Shown: positions 42,411 through 54,800 of the stretch, in pieces | Position numbering within the stretch: the stretch's first letter is position 1 | Layout: every line of letters starts with the position of its first letter | Source: Adiantum capillus-veneris | Lineage: Eukaryota; Streptophyta; Polypodiopsida; Polypodiales; Pteridaceae | DNA length: 64,000 nt | Direction: 5' to 3' | Assembly: GCA_014529385.2 (NCBI GenBank) | Contig: CM043970.1 | Coordinates: forward strand, 43,566,779-43,630,778 | Program-made: the position numbers and the translations under genes | Notes under the pieces: generated by a model | Told to the model about the DNA's origin: nothing | Databases searched by the model: none | Seen by the model: the letters and a program-made list of their open reading frames with translations, nothing else

Positions 42411-45400
42411 CTATAAACATCTCTCTTTCATCTTACCATCAATGATACAAAGGCAGTCCTCCATCATCTTTTTCTTGATAATCTCCCAAGGAATAGTAAC
42501 CTTGTAAAGCGAGATTTTCTCAAAACAGGCAAATTTTCGAGCATTCCAGATAAAAAACAGTAACCAAACTCTCAAGGATTGCATACAAAACTGCATTGCG
42601 TCATCCGGAAATTTGCACAACCCAAATGTCATAGAAAAGATAGACAGTTTGATAGGGACCCATTTTTGTACATGTTGTAAAATCCATAGCCACCATTGTC
42701 TTACATTTTTGCAGTTCCAAAATAGGTGTTTAATGGTCTCCATAGCTTTACAATTTGGGCATTTCCCATCTGAAATACATTTCATAAGTGGCAGTTCTCC
42801 ACAGGGTAGAGAGCCTGTGAGAAGTCTCCACAAAAAAAAACTTGTGCTTATTCGAACAAGGAAGACTGCATAATACCATCAGCCACTGTATCCACCACTC
42901 CTGTGATCTGTTGAACCTCCAATATCTGTTGCATCTAGTTGAGATGTCCAAATCTGGAATAAGCAAAGTGTAGAACTGTGCCGTAGAATATTTCCACCAA
43001 TCACCTGCATTCCTTGGTAAGTGCCAGTCTCAGAATCTTTCCCATAAGTTCTTTGTAAGGGGAACTTGAAGCCTGAATGTTTGAATACATAAGTCTATCC
43101 AACTTCTTCTGAAAGCATTCGACAGTCTGAATTGTCTCCTAGCTGCAAAAAAAGGAACAAACAACCCCTGAGAGTCCAACATTTGATCAATGCATATGAT
43201 ACCTTTTCTGAATAACCTGATGGATTGTTTTTTAATAATCAAGGCAGGGGGAGTTTTAAAGACAAAGCTCCAGAAAACATTTTCCTGACCAAGAGAATTG
43301 CCTGTATACCTAAGATGACCTTGCCATATCAAATTAGAGCATGTGTGTTTCGAAGAGTTAATCATCAGCTGAGAAGTAATGTAGCTAGTTTAAAGAGGGG
43401 CATGCGAAAACAATTTGTCCCAGTCCGACATGTTCCATGTGCCATGATAGTAAACCATTGACAGAGAAATAATATCCCGCATGCATCTGGACCATATAGT
43501 GTCCCGTTTGAACATATGTTTGACCAAGCGTCGAGCGTGAGCATGTGCCTACAGGTTAAGCACCCCCAATCCCCCTTGATTTCTAGGACCAATAACAAAG
43601 TCCCATTTAATGAAGGCGCAAGTTTTCCCTTTATTGCCCCAAAGGAATTTTGTCAGCAACGTTTGTATCTTAGCTAGGTGCTTTTTTTTCCAGTCCAACA
43701 ATGGAAGATAGTACAACAGATATGGCACGAGAATGGCCTGTATGATTCTGAGTCTGACATGCAACGGCCACTCATCAGAGTACCATGCAGCGAATTTCGT
43801 TCGGACTTTGGATAAAACACACTGAACCAGCTGGTTATTATTTGAGTGTATTCCTATTGGGTACCCCAAATATCTGACAACATGTCCTTTTGGGATTCTC
43901 TTGCCAGTCCAAATAAGATTGTTAAACTGGTCTGCATTAATATCAATAAGCACAGATTTTTGCAAGTTCAAGTTCATTACAGCAGCCAAAGAAAACAGGG
44001 TGAGGTAAGACATACATTTATTCAGATTTAAATTGGTAGCATGTAGAAAAATCATAGTGTCATCAACAAAACCTAGAGCCAGCAACTGTTCCTTGGACAA
44101 TTTTATCCCATTGATTCTCCCTAGAGATGATTGTTTCTCCAAAAAGAAAAATAAAGGATGAGTACTGACAACAAAAAAAAGAGGGCTTAAGGGGCACCCT
44201 TGTCTCACCGATCTTTGGATCTGAATTGGGCCTGAAAGTCTGCCATTTACTATAATCCTTGATGTAGCCTGCTACCCCAGCAAGAAGATGTATGTACTCA
44301 TGTTGGTCCCAAACCCCATTTTTTTCATGATAGCATAAATGAAGTCCCAGGCTACAGTGTCAAATGCTTTTTCATAATCTAATTGTAGCATTACTGAGTT
44401 CTGATTTGTTTTGAGAGCATATTCAGTCCCCAGTTGAACAGCCAAAATAGATCTATACCCAATGAATCCCGACTGGTTTATATGGATATGTTTTCAAAAC
44501 AGAGGGGATAATCTGATAGCCACTGATTTAGCCAGAACCTTATACAGTAACCCCATCATGGTTATGGGTCTCCATTGTGATAAAGTTGAGCAGAATTTTT
44601 GCTTAGGAATGAGTTTAACAATTCCTTCTTTGAGATGAGGATCCATAACCTGTGATGCCCAGATAGCATTGATTGCCTGCATAACCATACATTTCAGATG
44701 TGGCCAAAAATGCATCAAGAATTCCTTTGAAAGCCCACAAGCTCCAGGTGTTTTGTCATTTCCCAATTTAGTGATAGCATAGTAGAGTTCTCCTTCCTCA
44801 AAGCAGCCCTCAAGCCTCTGGGCATCACAGTTATTAATGCAAAAGTCCACAGAGGCTAACATCACCTCCATTGCCTATGCTCTTTCCTTTGAGGTATCCA
44901 CTGGTTTATTTAAGATAGCATTATAATGATCCACGCACGTTTGCACAAGGTTTTGGCTCTCCGTGACTTCGGACCCATCCTCTGTTATAATTCTAGTGAT
45001 AGCCTCTCGATTATGTTTGGTTTTCAGCTTATGAAAAAATCCCTTTGAGGTGTTATTTACATCTGATAATTCTCTTACCCTGCATTTAGCAACCTCAGCC
45101 TCAGCTATAGATAGAAGAGCGCCCCTAATATCCTCAATTTCAGTACATAGCTATGTGGTTACCTGTCCTTTATACACCTGTTCTAACAAGGGTTTAAGTT
45201 TCGCACACAATGCAGCCAGTTTCTGTCGCTTTTGGGTAGCTCTCATCTTACCATGATGTCTGATACATTTTTGCATTTCAACACAGAAAAAATTCCAAGC
45301 ATTAACCGGATCAGTACTTATCTGCTTAGCATGATTAGCACAATGTAGGACATCTGCTTGAAAGTGTTTATCATGTAACAACAGATTATTCACCATGAGA

Positions 45401-46131
45401 GGTCACGCTTTACCAAATTTAACTGATCTAGCATTAGCATAAGAAAGATTCAAAACGAGAGGAAAGTGATCAGACATACAGAAGTCAATCTGAACTTGCA
45501 TTTGACAATTAGTAGGTAGCCATTCATCTTGCATAAAATAAAGTCTATCCAATCTAGACCAAGATGATATGTGCGATTTTGAATGAAAAGTGAACCCATT
45601 TGAGTTAAACCCATTTAACCAGGCATCTGACATTTGATGTAGGGATTCCAGGTCATCCCAGCAAGCAGCTTCCTCTTTTGACATAACAGTGGCTATGGAT
45701 GTAGTATCCACCATTTTAGTAACCATATTGAAATCACCGCCAAAAATACCCTTGCCTAGAGTCATCAGTTTCAACCAAGACCAAGTTTCCATTCTATGAT
45801 TCCAATTATTATTAGCATACACATTAACAATATGTAGAGGTCCCCATGTCGAATCTACTATAGAGACAGAACAACGACCCGAGGGATGATCCAACACCCA
45901 TTGAGGGTTAAGAGAATTCTTAATAAAATTCAGCACCCAAGAATACTCTCCTTTTCTCCCCCCATAAAAGCACGAGTATCCTTCGAAATGGTAAGTTTCT
46001 CCTGCTCTTTTACGTCATTTATGCTCTTGTATAAGCACTACATCGAGATCTTTTTGCAGAATCCATTTATTAAGCATGGCCAGCCTATTGGGGTCATTAA
46101 GACCTTTCACATTAAAGGTTGCAACTTTCAT
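42411..46131 (-). pseudogene. LINE ORF2: endonuclease, RT, zinc-binding domain
   Basis: Start ATG at 46131-46129 (MKVATFNVKGLN). Endonuclease: LIQEHK (catalytic Glu, about 46030), GIFGGDFNMV (about 45750), SRLDRLYF (about 45560), SDHFPLVL (about 45460). RT: NDKTPGACGLSKEF (about 44755), WRPITMM-LLYKVLAK (about 44565), LDYEKAFDTVAWDF (about 44370), RQGCPLSPLFFV (about 44205), FVDDTMIFL (about 44065). C-terminal zf-RVT: CPNCKAMETIKHLFWNC (about 42755). The frame is constant from 46131 to about 42840 except for about nine stops. One frameshift lies at a 9-base homopolymer (42831-42839). Family ORF2 length would be about 1,240 codons. Not functional as it stands. Confidence 0.9.
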
Positions 46132-46500
46132 GAGGGAGTGTTCATAACAACCTCAGTGTTACCGCCTTCATTTGAGCTATCATCAATGTCCCCCATGTTG
46201 ACCTCAAGGTTAAGCGCAGGTTCCTCCCAAATAAGTGGTAGTTTTTCAGCGATATTGCATGCTGCCTCAATAGCAGCCAAAGTGTCATGTGAAGGCATGT
46301 CTTGCAGGATGTCAAATACATTGGGACTAATGTAACTTGAGGAAGGCTGTCGGGGTTTGAAGGATTTCCTAGCCGAGACAGTTTGAAACCCATCCGCATC
46401 AATGGGTCTTTTCCCCTTATCAGCGGTTCTGTTAATACCATGAGGATTATTAGAAGAGGCTGGACCTTGATGCCCATTACCCGATCTAGCCTGGTTTAGG
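46128..46500 (-). pseudogene. LINE ORF1 C-terminal tail
   Basis: An open frame of about 124 codons on the minus strand includes the basic segment DKGKRPIDADGFQTVSARK followed by an acidic tail ending EVVMNTPS-stop. A DGF-x-V-x-RK stretch near the C-terminus is typical of plant LINE ORF1 (gag-like RNA-binding) proteins. The N-terminal RNA-binding part and zinc knuckle are lost by 5' truncation. Its TGA (46130-46128) overlaps the ORF2 ATG as ATGA. Confidence 0.7.
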
Positions 46501-47594
46501 TTTGAGCCTTAGTAAATTCAATATACACATCAAATCCCCACCTCTTTGTAATGGCAACCTCAAAAGTCCTACTTATGGTGATACCTTAGATGATGGCCAT
46601 GGTAGTGTCGATGAAGTTGGTCTCAAGTTTTGAGATGTACCGTGGGGAACATTTTAAGTGTCCCTTTGGCATACATAACTTGATGAGGTAATCGGGAAGA
46701 GTTTGCAAGCCCTATCACTCTACCATTGAGGTTGAGTATGAAGCCTAGCATAACAAAGATTAGGCTTTTTCCTTTATATGTGTGGTGGCTACGCTGCTAA
46801 ATGCATACAATATCACATATTATTATGCATCTATAATTGCTTTAGGAATTTTGTTTTTTTTTTGCCAATCTTTTTTCTTCCCAATATAGTGTGTCATCCC
46901 CTCATATCTCATGGCTATTGGAATGCAATTATCCTATCTATAAAACGAAAATGAGTGGCCACCATGTGGCTGCAAATCTATGACGTTATTTGTAGATCTA
47001 TATCTATATTAAAATGATAGAGGCGAGGCACTTGGCAGCATTTTCTTGCAGCTATGCTTTTGAACTCCTAGCCTTAGCATCTATTGCGCTACCACCTTGG
47101 CATATCCTTGCATTGGCATGTCACTTAGTGCCACATTGTGGCCTTTCCTTGTTTGCGCGTTGTTGCACTAGGCTGTAATCTTTGAGGCTTTGCCCTAACA
47201 TTGATATGTAGGGCCGCACCCACCCTTGGCATTGAGATGTGGGGGCAGTTGCACACTCACCATCCATGACCGTGTCAGGCCTAGCTCTCAATGCATTCGT
47301 TGAGCTACAGACTATTCCCACTCTCGACAGGCTACTTGAAATGTGCTACTTAATTGCCACCGCCCTTTGCTATCCAATATCCCTATTCCAAGTTGCAAAC
47401 CAACTCTGTGTGGCTTTTTTGAGTTCACTTAGAGATTCCATATGCACCTTTGGGCTACTTGGAATCACTATTGGGGGCTTCGTTTTGACACCCTTTAATT
47501 TTGGTCAATGGAGGTGATCATGATGTTCACCCTCGATACTCTCTCTATCAATCTATGTAAGTACAAATGTGTAGCTAGGGCCAATTGTACTATT

Positions 47595-47598
<4 letters not shown>
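46501..47598. other. Unit left flank (copy C), no gene seen
   Basis: This is homologous to 22349-23392, including the dispersed repeat at 46540-46735. Short frames on both strands are not kept between copies. Confidence 0.5.
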
Positions 47599-47640
<42 letters not shown>

Positions 47641-47766
47641 TGGTTCAAGGTGACATTGTCTCCTCTAGCCTCTTAGCAAGTCGTAGGAGGTGATTGGGAC
47701 ATTCAATCTCGATGCTTTGTATTTTATTTTCCATGCAGACTCGCAGCTAGGGAGAATTGTACCACC

Positions 47767-47841
<75 letters not shown>

Positions 47842-48009
47842 ATGATATAATATCATTCAAACTTAATCTACAAATATAGAGTATTACTAATGGGTTCAAA
47901 AAGTTAAAAGGCCAAAAACTCTAAGATTAACTTTGAACTCGCGCTACACTAGCCTAGTCTAAGGTTGTTTTTACTATTGGCGCAAGAAGCAGGAAGCTGA
48001 AGCAACGTA

Positions 48010-48066
<57 letters not shown>

Positions 48067-48128
48067 CAAGGTCGAGGGCGGCTATACAATTGGTGCAAGA
48101 AGCAGGAAGCCACTGAAGTTGAAGCAAT

Positions 48129-48166
<38 letters not shown>
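47599..48166 (+). repeat. Four dinucleotide tracts (copy C)
   Basis: CT 47599-47637, CT 47770-47835, GA 48019-48063 (preceded by a CGCGCGC stretch found only here) and GA 48130-48166. Order and spacing match copy B; lengths differ by up to 10 bp. Confidence 0.95.
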
Positions 48167-48168
<2 letters not shown>

Positions 48169-48221
48169 ATCAAGGTCAAGAGCAAAAAATCAATCAATAC
48201 AATGCTACGACAATAAATTGC

Positions 48222-49288
48222 TATTAGACTTTCAACACAAAACGATAACTGACCGACGCAAATGGTGTGTGGTTTGGGAAGATGACCGTCTGAGCAAGGG
48301 ACAATGCCAAACTAAGAAAGAGGCTATGGTAGTGGTGCGTGGAAAGCTATGAAAGAGAACCGTCTGCAAAAGTAGTAGAAGAGGGCGGTAGAGAAGAGCG
48401 AGCGACCCTTGACGTAGTGAAATGGAAGGTGAGTCTTGAATGAAATAAAAAATCAAAACTATACTCTCAAAGGCTACATTTATAAAAAGAGGGCGGTAGA
48501 GAAGAGGGAGCGACCCTTGACGTAGTGAAATGGAAGGTGAGTCTTGAATGAAATAAAAAAACAAAACTATACTCCCCCAAAACCCAAAAAACAACAAAAC
48601 CCGTCAACGCATCTTGATCCCTTTTTGCAACATTTTTTTTTTCCTGAGAATGGGGAGACCTACTAGTATAATCTAAATATAACATACGAAAAACATAAAT
48701 ATGATGTAAATGTAAACTTAGAATATATAGATAATTTTGATGTAAGTAATACATAAATAGGAAAAAAACTCTAGATTTAGAAATGTAATTTAAAAATAGA
48801 TGTATATTTTGCATGTGTCGTTGAAAAATAAGTAATGTATTTAATAAATAGATATAGAAAAAACATTGACAGAGTATTCAGGTTTATGTGCAAAGATCTA
48901 GAGAAGTTATATACAGTTACGACGAGTTTCTTCCTTGAAAGAAAAACCAAATTCCATGAATGAATTAAGTGCAAATAGAAAGATATGAGAAAGGAGATTG
49001 GATTACACAACATGAATGGAAGTGACAATGTCAAAAGAGACTTCATCCTCATTGCTCAAGGCAATGACAGCTAGTGCCATCAATATCAAGAAGATGACTA
49101 CACACGTAGCACGTAGCAGCGACAATGGGAACACGTAGCACGTAGCAACGACAATGGGAAGGGCTAGCTCTCCCTAAGGAGTTTTTGTGCTTCGTCAGTG
49201 GTCCTCGGATATTGGCAGCGTGGGGCTTAAAAGTATATATTGCACAGAGTTAGTGGCATTGAAAGGTGAGACAAAGACAACCGCGCCC

Positions 49289-49290
<2 letters not shown>
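48222..49290. other. Unit segment (copy C), no gene; contains local duplications
   Basis: This matches 24013-25041. Two copy-C-specific duplications are seen: GAGGGCGGTAGAGAAGAG..GTGAGTCTTGAATG (about 48387-48450 and 48488-48550) and CACGTAGCACGTAGCA-CGAC (about 49103-49125 and 49134-49152). Confidence 0.6.
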
Positions 49291-49341
<51 letters not shown>

Positions 49342-50097
49342 CTCGGATCAGCGTACACCACGTGGGTAACAACGCCAACTATCGTGGTGCAAGGGATGCC
49401 CGCTGGTCACAACTGCGTCTGCCAATAGATATTCGTGGCATAGGAGGCATGGTCGTAGAGAGTATAAGGAAGAATGCAGCGCCCATGCAGGGAGAGGATG
49501 GCATCACAAATTTGGTGGGCAGCACACGGCCGTTGGTAATTGGGGTAGGAACTGGACCGGCTGCCGGACCTATCATGTGTCGGTGGGGACGGTGGCGGAC
49601 ACCGGCGTGTACGACGGGCACCACAACCGGACGGACGGGGTGACACATGCGGGTAAGCAAAATGTGCAGCTCCCGCTCTGATGTGTTTTTATCAGGAACG
49701 CCCCATATCTTGAGGGTGGCGGGATGAACATCAGGATACAATGGCGTAGCAATGCTGGCCGTCGTCGAGCTGTATGCAATTGAGCAAGAGCGTTAATTTA
49801 TGCATAATATAGGTTATGCCACGTCAACAACATCATCGTTGATTGCTGCATGCCATAACAACATCATCAGCGTTAATTGCTTCATGCCATAACAAGATCA
49901 TCGTTAATTGTTGCATGCCTGCGCACTGCTGCTCTTGGGCCAAGGCGCTGCCTGCTAGCAAACATCCCCAAACAGATGCATACATGAAGCGCCAACGTCG
50001 AACTATTCCTCCTGCCTTCCATCTTGCTTCTCTCCTTCTCCTGTTACAGTAATTACTAATGATTGAAAAAATGAAGCGCCTTGTGGCCCTTTATATA
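49291..50097 (-). pseudogene. Gene-like segment, copy C (frameshifted)
   Basis: This is the homologue of 25042-25882. The TATA-like box lies at 50089-50097 and the ATG at about 50021. An extra base in the hydrophobic run (LHVCICLG..) shifts the signal-peptide frame, and a deletion between about 49741 and 49790 removes the ADDNLICIQLDD part of the second frame. The GA tract 49291-49338 ends it. Confidence 0.4.
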
Positions 50098-50299
50098 GAG
50101 ATTACACTCTATGGTCCTATTTCCGTGGGAATATATTAGATTCTAATATATTAGATTATTACAAGGTTTGAATTCCCCTTGATTTTGTAGGTTCCCCTAC
50201 CTTGAGGTAATTTGAAGTATAATGGTGAATTCAAAAAGGTGGGGTTCAATCACCGAAATACACGCAGTTAAAAACTCACATGTGACAAAATTTACAAGT

Positions 50300-50915
50300 A
50301 AAATAGTCACTATGTTTGGAGCTTCTCACAATAAAGTTTTGTAGGTCGTAGGGGTAGCTACATTGAATCTATGTTTCTTTAGAGCACTCCTCAAGCATAT
50401 CCAAGAGTGAAGACACATATCAGGAGACCTTGATACACAATGCAATCTTAACGGGGATCCTTCTAGTGGTAAAGCAATTATATTCGGATGCTTTTACATT
50501 AAGTCTCTCTTTATTTTGTACGCCTTTTCACCTTCAAAGTTGAAGTTGAGGTAAATTCCAAAGTTGGTAGGTGTGATTACAATAACTCCATGTTTCTTTC
50601 CAGCACTTCTGAGGCATGGCCAAGAGTGAAATTACACATGGACAGAAAGGGCACATCTTGATAGACAATGAAGTCTCAAGGGGGACTTAAGTGACTATAT
50701 TTGCAAGAATTTAACAAAAAATTAATTAAATATATGTTTCAAACTTTGTAGGTTTGATTACATTAAGTATATAGCACTACTTAGGCATACATACGTAAGG
50801 CTGAAAGACATGGACACAGGGGGCACATATCAAGAGATCTTCATAGACGATTAGATCTCAAGGGCGAACCTTTTAGAGGTATACTGATTATATTCGAAGG
50901 ATTTTCTACCGTCAA
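50300..50915 (+). repeat. About 200-bp tandem repeats upstream of PLE RT (copy C)
   Basis: Three-block structure as in A, B and D. The third block lacks about 20 bp (GTTCCTTTCT region). Confidence 0.75.
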
Positions 50916-51118
50916 ATCATCTACGAGTTCAACGTTGATAAACCACTTTTTGTTTGTACATAGTAGGAGCTATATGCATGGAAATCTGTATATAACGAGG
51001 TGTTTACATGAATTTGGAATGTGATATTTGTTTTCAAGTATGGCGAACGATGTATAGATGTCAAATAGTCATGTTGTGTGTCGACGGTCAGGCACATGCA
51101 CGTGCCTGGACATGATAA

Positions 51119-51778
51119 CATATTTTAGGGATCCCAATGGGATTTTCTTGTTCTCCTGTTATGTGTAATCTTTATCTTTGTCACTTCGAATTTCAATGGC
51201 TTATAAAAATGATGAGTGACCCAGCCAGGGCTTTGTTACTTTCACACTTTATTCATATGTTTAGGTTTATGGATGACCTATGTAGCGTGAACAATCCCAT
51301 GTTCGAAGAAACGCTTAGAGAGATTTATCCGACCTGTCTTAATATTGAACCTACCTTCCTAGATAGAATAATGAGGCTTGATAAATGGTTTGTCTCTAGG
51401 ACTCACTTCTTGAATATCGAGATTACTTTAACTCCCCCATTCTTGGGTAATTTTTATACTCGTTTCTTTTGGAAAAGAGAAAATCTGAAAAGACAAAATC
51501 TGAAGATCAAATCCTCTGTATTTACCAAAAGGAAAAGCAATAGACCCTTTAGAAACTCCTTACACACATGTCTAGGAATGATGTTCCTTATAGCTTATGA
51601 CTCATCAAACAGCTTTTCAGCATATCAAGAAATCAACACTCTGATTACCAAGTTTATCAATAATGGGTTTCCTAAAAAAGACCTTGTTGCATGTATCTAC
51701 AATTCCTTAAAAATGCATAAATGGTCTGGCCTTAAGTATGACCTACAAAACTTGATTAGTCTCACTAAACCAGAATAA
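51119..51778 (+). pseudogene. Penelope-like RT fragment, copy C (open frame)
   Basis: The frame is open from 51119 to the stop at 51776-51778 and preserves ILGIPMGFSCSP (RT motif before the catalytic box), FMDDLCSVNN, YPTCLNIEPT, FLNIEITL, NFYTRFFWKRE and the C-terminal TKFINNGFPKKDL. It lacks the 2-bp deletion and the TGA found in other copies and has a 12-bp in-frame insertion (ENLKRQNLK). About 220 codons of a PLE RT (normally over 400) remain. The N-terminal RT half and the endonuclease are missing, so it is still a fragment. No hammerhead motif or terminal repeat was identified. Confidence 0.75.
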
Positions 51779-51938
51779 AATACTCTTCAGTAAATATTTA
51801 TGTAAAGAAAACCCTTTCTTTTCGAATGCTTATTTTCTCTTGTCAAGGTAGTAGGCCCATCAACGTTGAACTCGCGCTACACTAGCCTAGTCTAAGGTTG
51901 TTTTACTATTGGCGCAAGAAGCAGGAAGCTGAAGCAAC

Positions 51939-51940
<2 letters not shown>

Positions 51941-51992
<52 letters not shown>

Positions 51993-52052
51993 CAAGGTCG
52001 AGGGCGGCTATACAATTGGTGCAAGAAGCAGGAAGCCACTGAAGTGGAAGCA

Positions 52053-52090
<38 letters not shown>
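51941..52090 (+). repeat. Two (GA)n tracts (copy D)
   Basis: GA at 51941-51989 and 52056-52090, in the duplicated GCAAGAAGCAGGAAGC context. The two CT tracts of copies B and C are absent because D starts to their right. Confidence 0.95.
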
Positions 52091-52092
<2 letters not shown>

Positions 52093-52141
52093 ATCAAGGT
52101 CGAGGGTAGCAAATCAATCAATACAATGCTACGACAATAAA

Positions 52142-53150
52142 TTGCTATTAGACTTTCAACGCAAAACGATAACTGACCAATGCAAATGGTGGTGGTTTGG
52201 GAAGATGACCGTCTGAGCAAGGGACAATGCCAACTAAGAAAGAGGCTACTATAGTGGTGTGTGGAAAGCTATGAAAGAGAACCATCTGCCAAAGTAGTAG
52301 AAGAGGGCGGTAGAGAAGAGGGAGCGACCCTTGACGTAGTGAAATGGAAAGTGAGTCTTGAATGAAAGAAAAAATCAAAACTATACTCTGAAAGGCTACA
52401 TTTATAAAAAGAACCCCCCTTCCCCCAGACCCAAAAAACAAGAAAACCCCGTCAACGCATCTTGATCCCTTTTTGCAACAAATTTTTTCTTCTGAGATTG
52501 GGGAGACCTACTAGTATAATCTAAATATAACATATGAAAACATAAATATGATGTAAATGTAAACTTAGAATATATAGATAATTTTGATGTAAGTAATACA
52601 TAAATAGAAAAAAAACTCTAGATTTAGAAATGTAATTTAAAAATAGATGTATATTTTGCATGCGTCGTTGAAAAATGAGTAATGTTTTTAATAAATAGAT
52701 AGAGAAAAAACATTGACAGAGTATTAAAGGTTTATGTGCAAAGATCTAGAGAAGTTATGTACAGTTACGACGAGTTTCTTCCTTGGAAGAAAAACCAAAT
52801 TCCATGAATGAATTAAGTGCAAATAGAAAGATATGACAAAGGAGATTGGATTACACAACATGAATGGAAGTGACAATGTCAAAAGAGATTGCATCCTCAT
52901 TGCCCGAGGCAATGACAGCTAGTGCCATCAATATCAACAAGATGACTGCACACGTAGCACGTAGCAGCGACAATGGGAAGGGCTAGCTCTCCCTAAGGAG
53001 TTTTTGTGCTTCGTCAGTGGTCCCTGAATATTGGCAGCTACCCTCACCTGCAACAAATGTTAAACAAGCGGAATATTAATAATTAGAATCTGGAGCACAA
53101 GCGTGGGGCTTAAAAGTATATATTGCACAGAGTTAGTGGCATTGGAACGT
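52142..53150. other. Unit segment (copy D), no gene seen
   Basis: Near-identical to 24013-25030. Confidence 0.55.
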
Positions 53151-53173
53151 GAGACAAAGACAACCGCGCCCCC

Positions 53174-53999
53174 TAGAGAGAGAGAGAGAGAGAGATTACT
53201 CGGATCAGCGTACACCACGTAGGTGGCAACGCCAACTATCGTGGTGCAAGGGATGCCCGTTGGTCGCAAGTGCGGCTGCCAATAGATGTTCGTGGCATAG
53301 GAGGCATGGTCGTAGAGAGTATAAGGAAGAATGCAGCGCGCATGCGGGGAGAGGATAGCATCACAAATTTGGTGGGCAGCGCACAGTCGTGCGTAATGGT
53401 CTAGGTGGCCACTGGTAATTGGGGTAGGAACTGGACTGGCTGCCGGACCTATCATGTGTCGGTGGGGACGGTGGCGGCCACCGGCGTGTACGACGGGCAC
53501 CACAGCCGGACGGACGGGATGACACATGCGGGTAAGCAAAATGTGCAGCTCCCGCTCTGATGTGTTTTTATCAGGGACGCACCATGTCTTGAGGGTGGCG
53601 GGATGAACATCAGGATACAATGGCCTATAATAGCAATGCTGGCCGTCGTCGAGCTGTATGCAGATGAGATTATCATCAGCTGGCATGCCTGATCACAGAA
53701 AAAGAGCGCATAATATAGGTTATGCCACAACAACATCATCGTTGATTTCTGCATGCCATAGCAACATCATCAGCGTTAATTGCTGCAGGCCATAACAAGA
53801 TCAGCGTTAATTGCTGCATGCCTGCGCGCTGCTGCTCTTGGGCCAAGGCGCTGCCTGCTAGCAATGTCGCCACACAGATGCATACATGAAGCGTCAACGT
53901 CGAACTATTCCTCCTGCCTTCCATCTTGCTTCTCTCCTTCTCCTGTTACAGTAATTACTAATGATTGAAAAAATGAAGCGCCTTGTGGCCCTTTATATA
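53174..53999 (-). pseudogene. Gene-like segment with TATA box and signal-peptide ORF (copy D)
   Basis: Sister of 25042-25882. The TATA-like box is at 53999-53991 and the ATG at 53924. The 62-codon frame has the same N-terminus, the hydrophobic LTLHVCICVATLLAG run and ALAQEQQ. The second frame runs 53686-53060 (208 codons); it is longer than in B because the shorter GA tract (53174-53195) leaves the frame open into flanking sequence. This shows that the 3' extension is not a real protein end. Function unknown. Confidence 0.35.
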
Positions 54000-54179
54000 G
54001 AGATTACGCTCCATGGTCCTATTTCCGTGGTTTGAATTCCCCTTGATTTTGTAGGTTATTAGAATTAGATTATTAGAAGGTTTGAATTCCCCTTGATTTT
54101 GTAGGTTCGATGAATTCAAACAGGTGGGGTTGAGTAACCGAAATCCACGCAGTTAAAAACTCACATGTGAAAAAATCGA

Positions 54180-54800
54180 CAAGTAAAATAGTCACTATAT
54201 TTGGAGCTTCTCACAATAAAGTTTTGTAGGTCGTAGGGGTAGCTACATTGAATCTATGTTTCTTTAGAGCACTCCTCAAGCATATCCAAGAGTGAAGACA
54301 CATATCAGGAGACCTTGATAAACAGTGCAATCTTAACGGGGATCGTTCTAGTGGTAAAGCGATTATATTCGGATTCTTTTACATTAAGTCTCTCTTTATT
54401 TTGTACGCCTTTTCTCCTTCAAAGGTGAAGTCGAGGTAAATTCCAAAGTTGGTAGGTGTGATTACAATAAATCCATGTTTCTTTCGAGCACTTCTCAAGC
54501 ATGCCCAAGAGTGAAATTAGACATGGATAGAAAGGGTACATCTTGATAGACAATGAAGTCTCAAGGGGGACTTAAGTGACTATATCTGCAGGAATTTAAC
54601 AAAAAAATAATTAAATATATGTTTCAAACTTTGTAGGTTTGATTACATTAAGTATATGTTCCTTTCTAGCACTACTTAGGCATACGTAAGGCTGGAAGAC
54701 ATGGACACAGAGGGCACATATCAAGAGATCTTCATAGACGACTAGATCTCAAGGGCAAACCTTTTAGAGGTATAGTGATTATATTCGAAGGATTTTCCAC
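54180..54800 (+). repeat. About 200-bp tandem repeats upstream of PLE RT (copy D)
   Basis: As in copy B, with a handful of substitutions. Confidence 0.75.

Larger units (their letters stand above)
42332..46500 (-). mobile_element. L1-clade LINE, 5'-truncated in ORF1, near-complete ORF2
   Basis: Reading on the minus strand: ORF1 C-terminal tail (46500-46128), ORF2 with endonuclease, RT and zinc-binding domains (46131-42411), short 3' UTR and an A9 tail (plus-strand T9 at 42332-42340). The tail abuts the (CT)n run at 42309-42331. In copy B the flanks (21775 and 22349) are separated by different sequence, so the insertion postdates the split or replaced about 570 bp. Target-site duplication is not evident because the 3' flank is a microsatellite. 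Confidence 0.9.
41530..51860 (+). repeat. Composite repeat unit, copy C (right end lost)
   Basis: It matches copy B from the LINE RT fragment to the PLE RT. It contains a LINE insertion (42332-46500) and is cut at 51860, about 85 bp after the PLE stop, where copy D begins abruptly. It retains the only uninterrupted PLE RT frame. Confidence 0.85.

Noticed and set aside
53060-53686. 208-codon protein in copy D as evidence for a longer gene.
   Set aside because: The extra length comes from reading through a shorter GA tract; B ends inside its tract, so the extension is not conserved.
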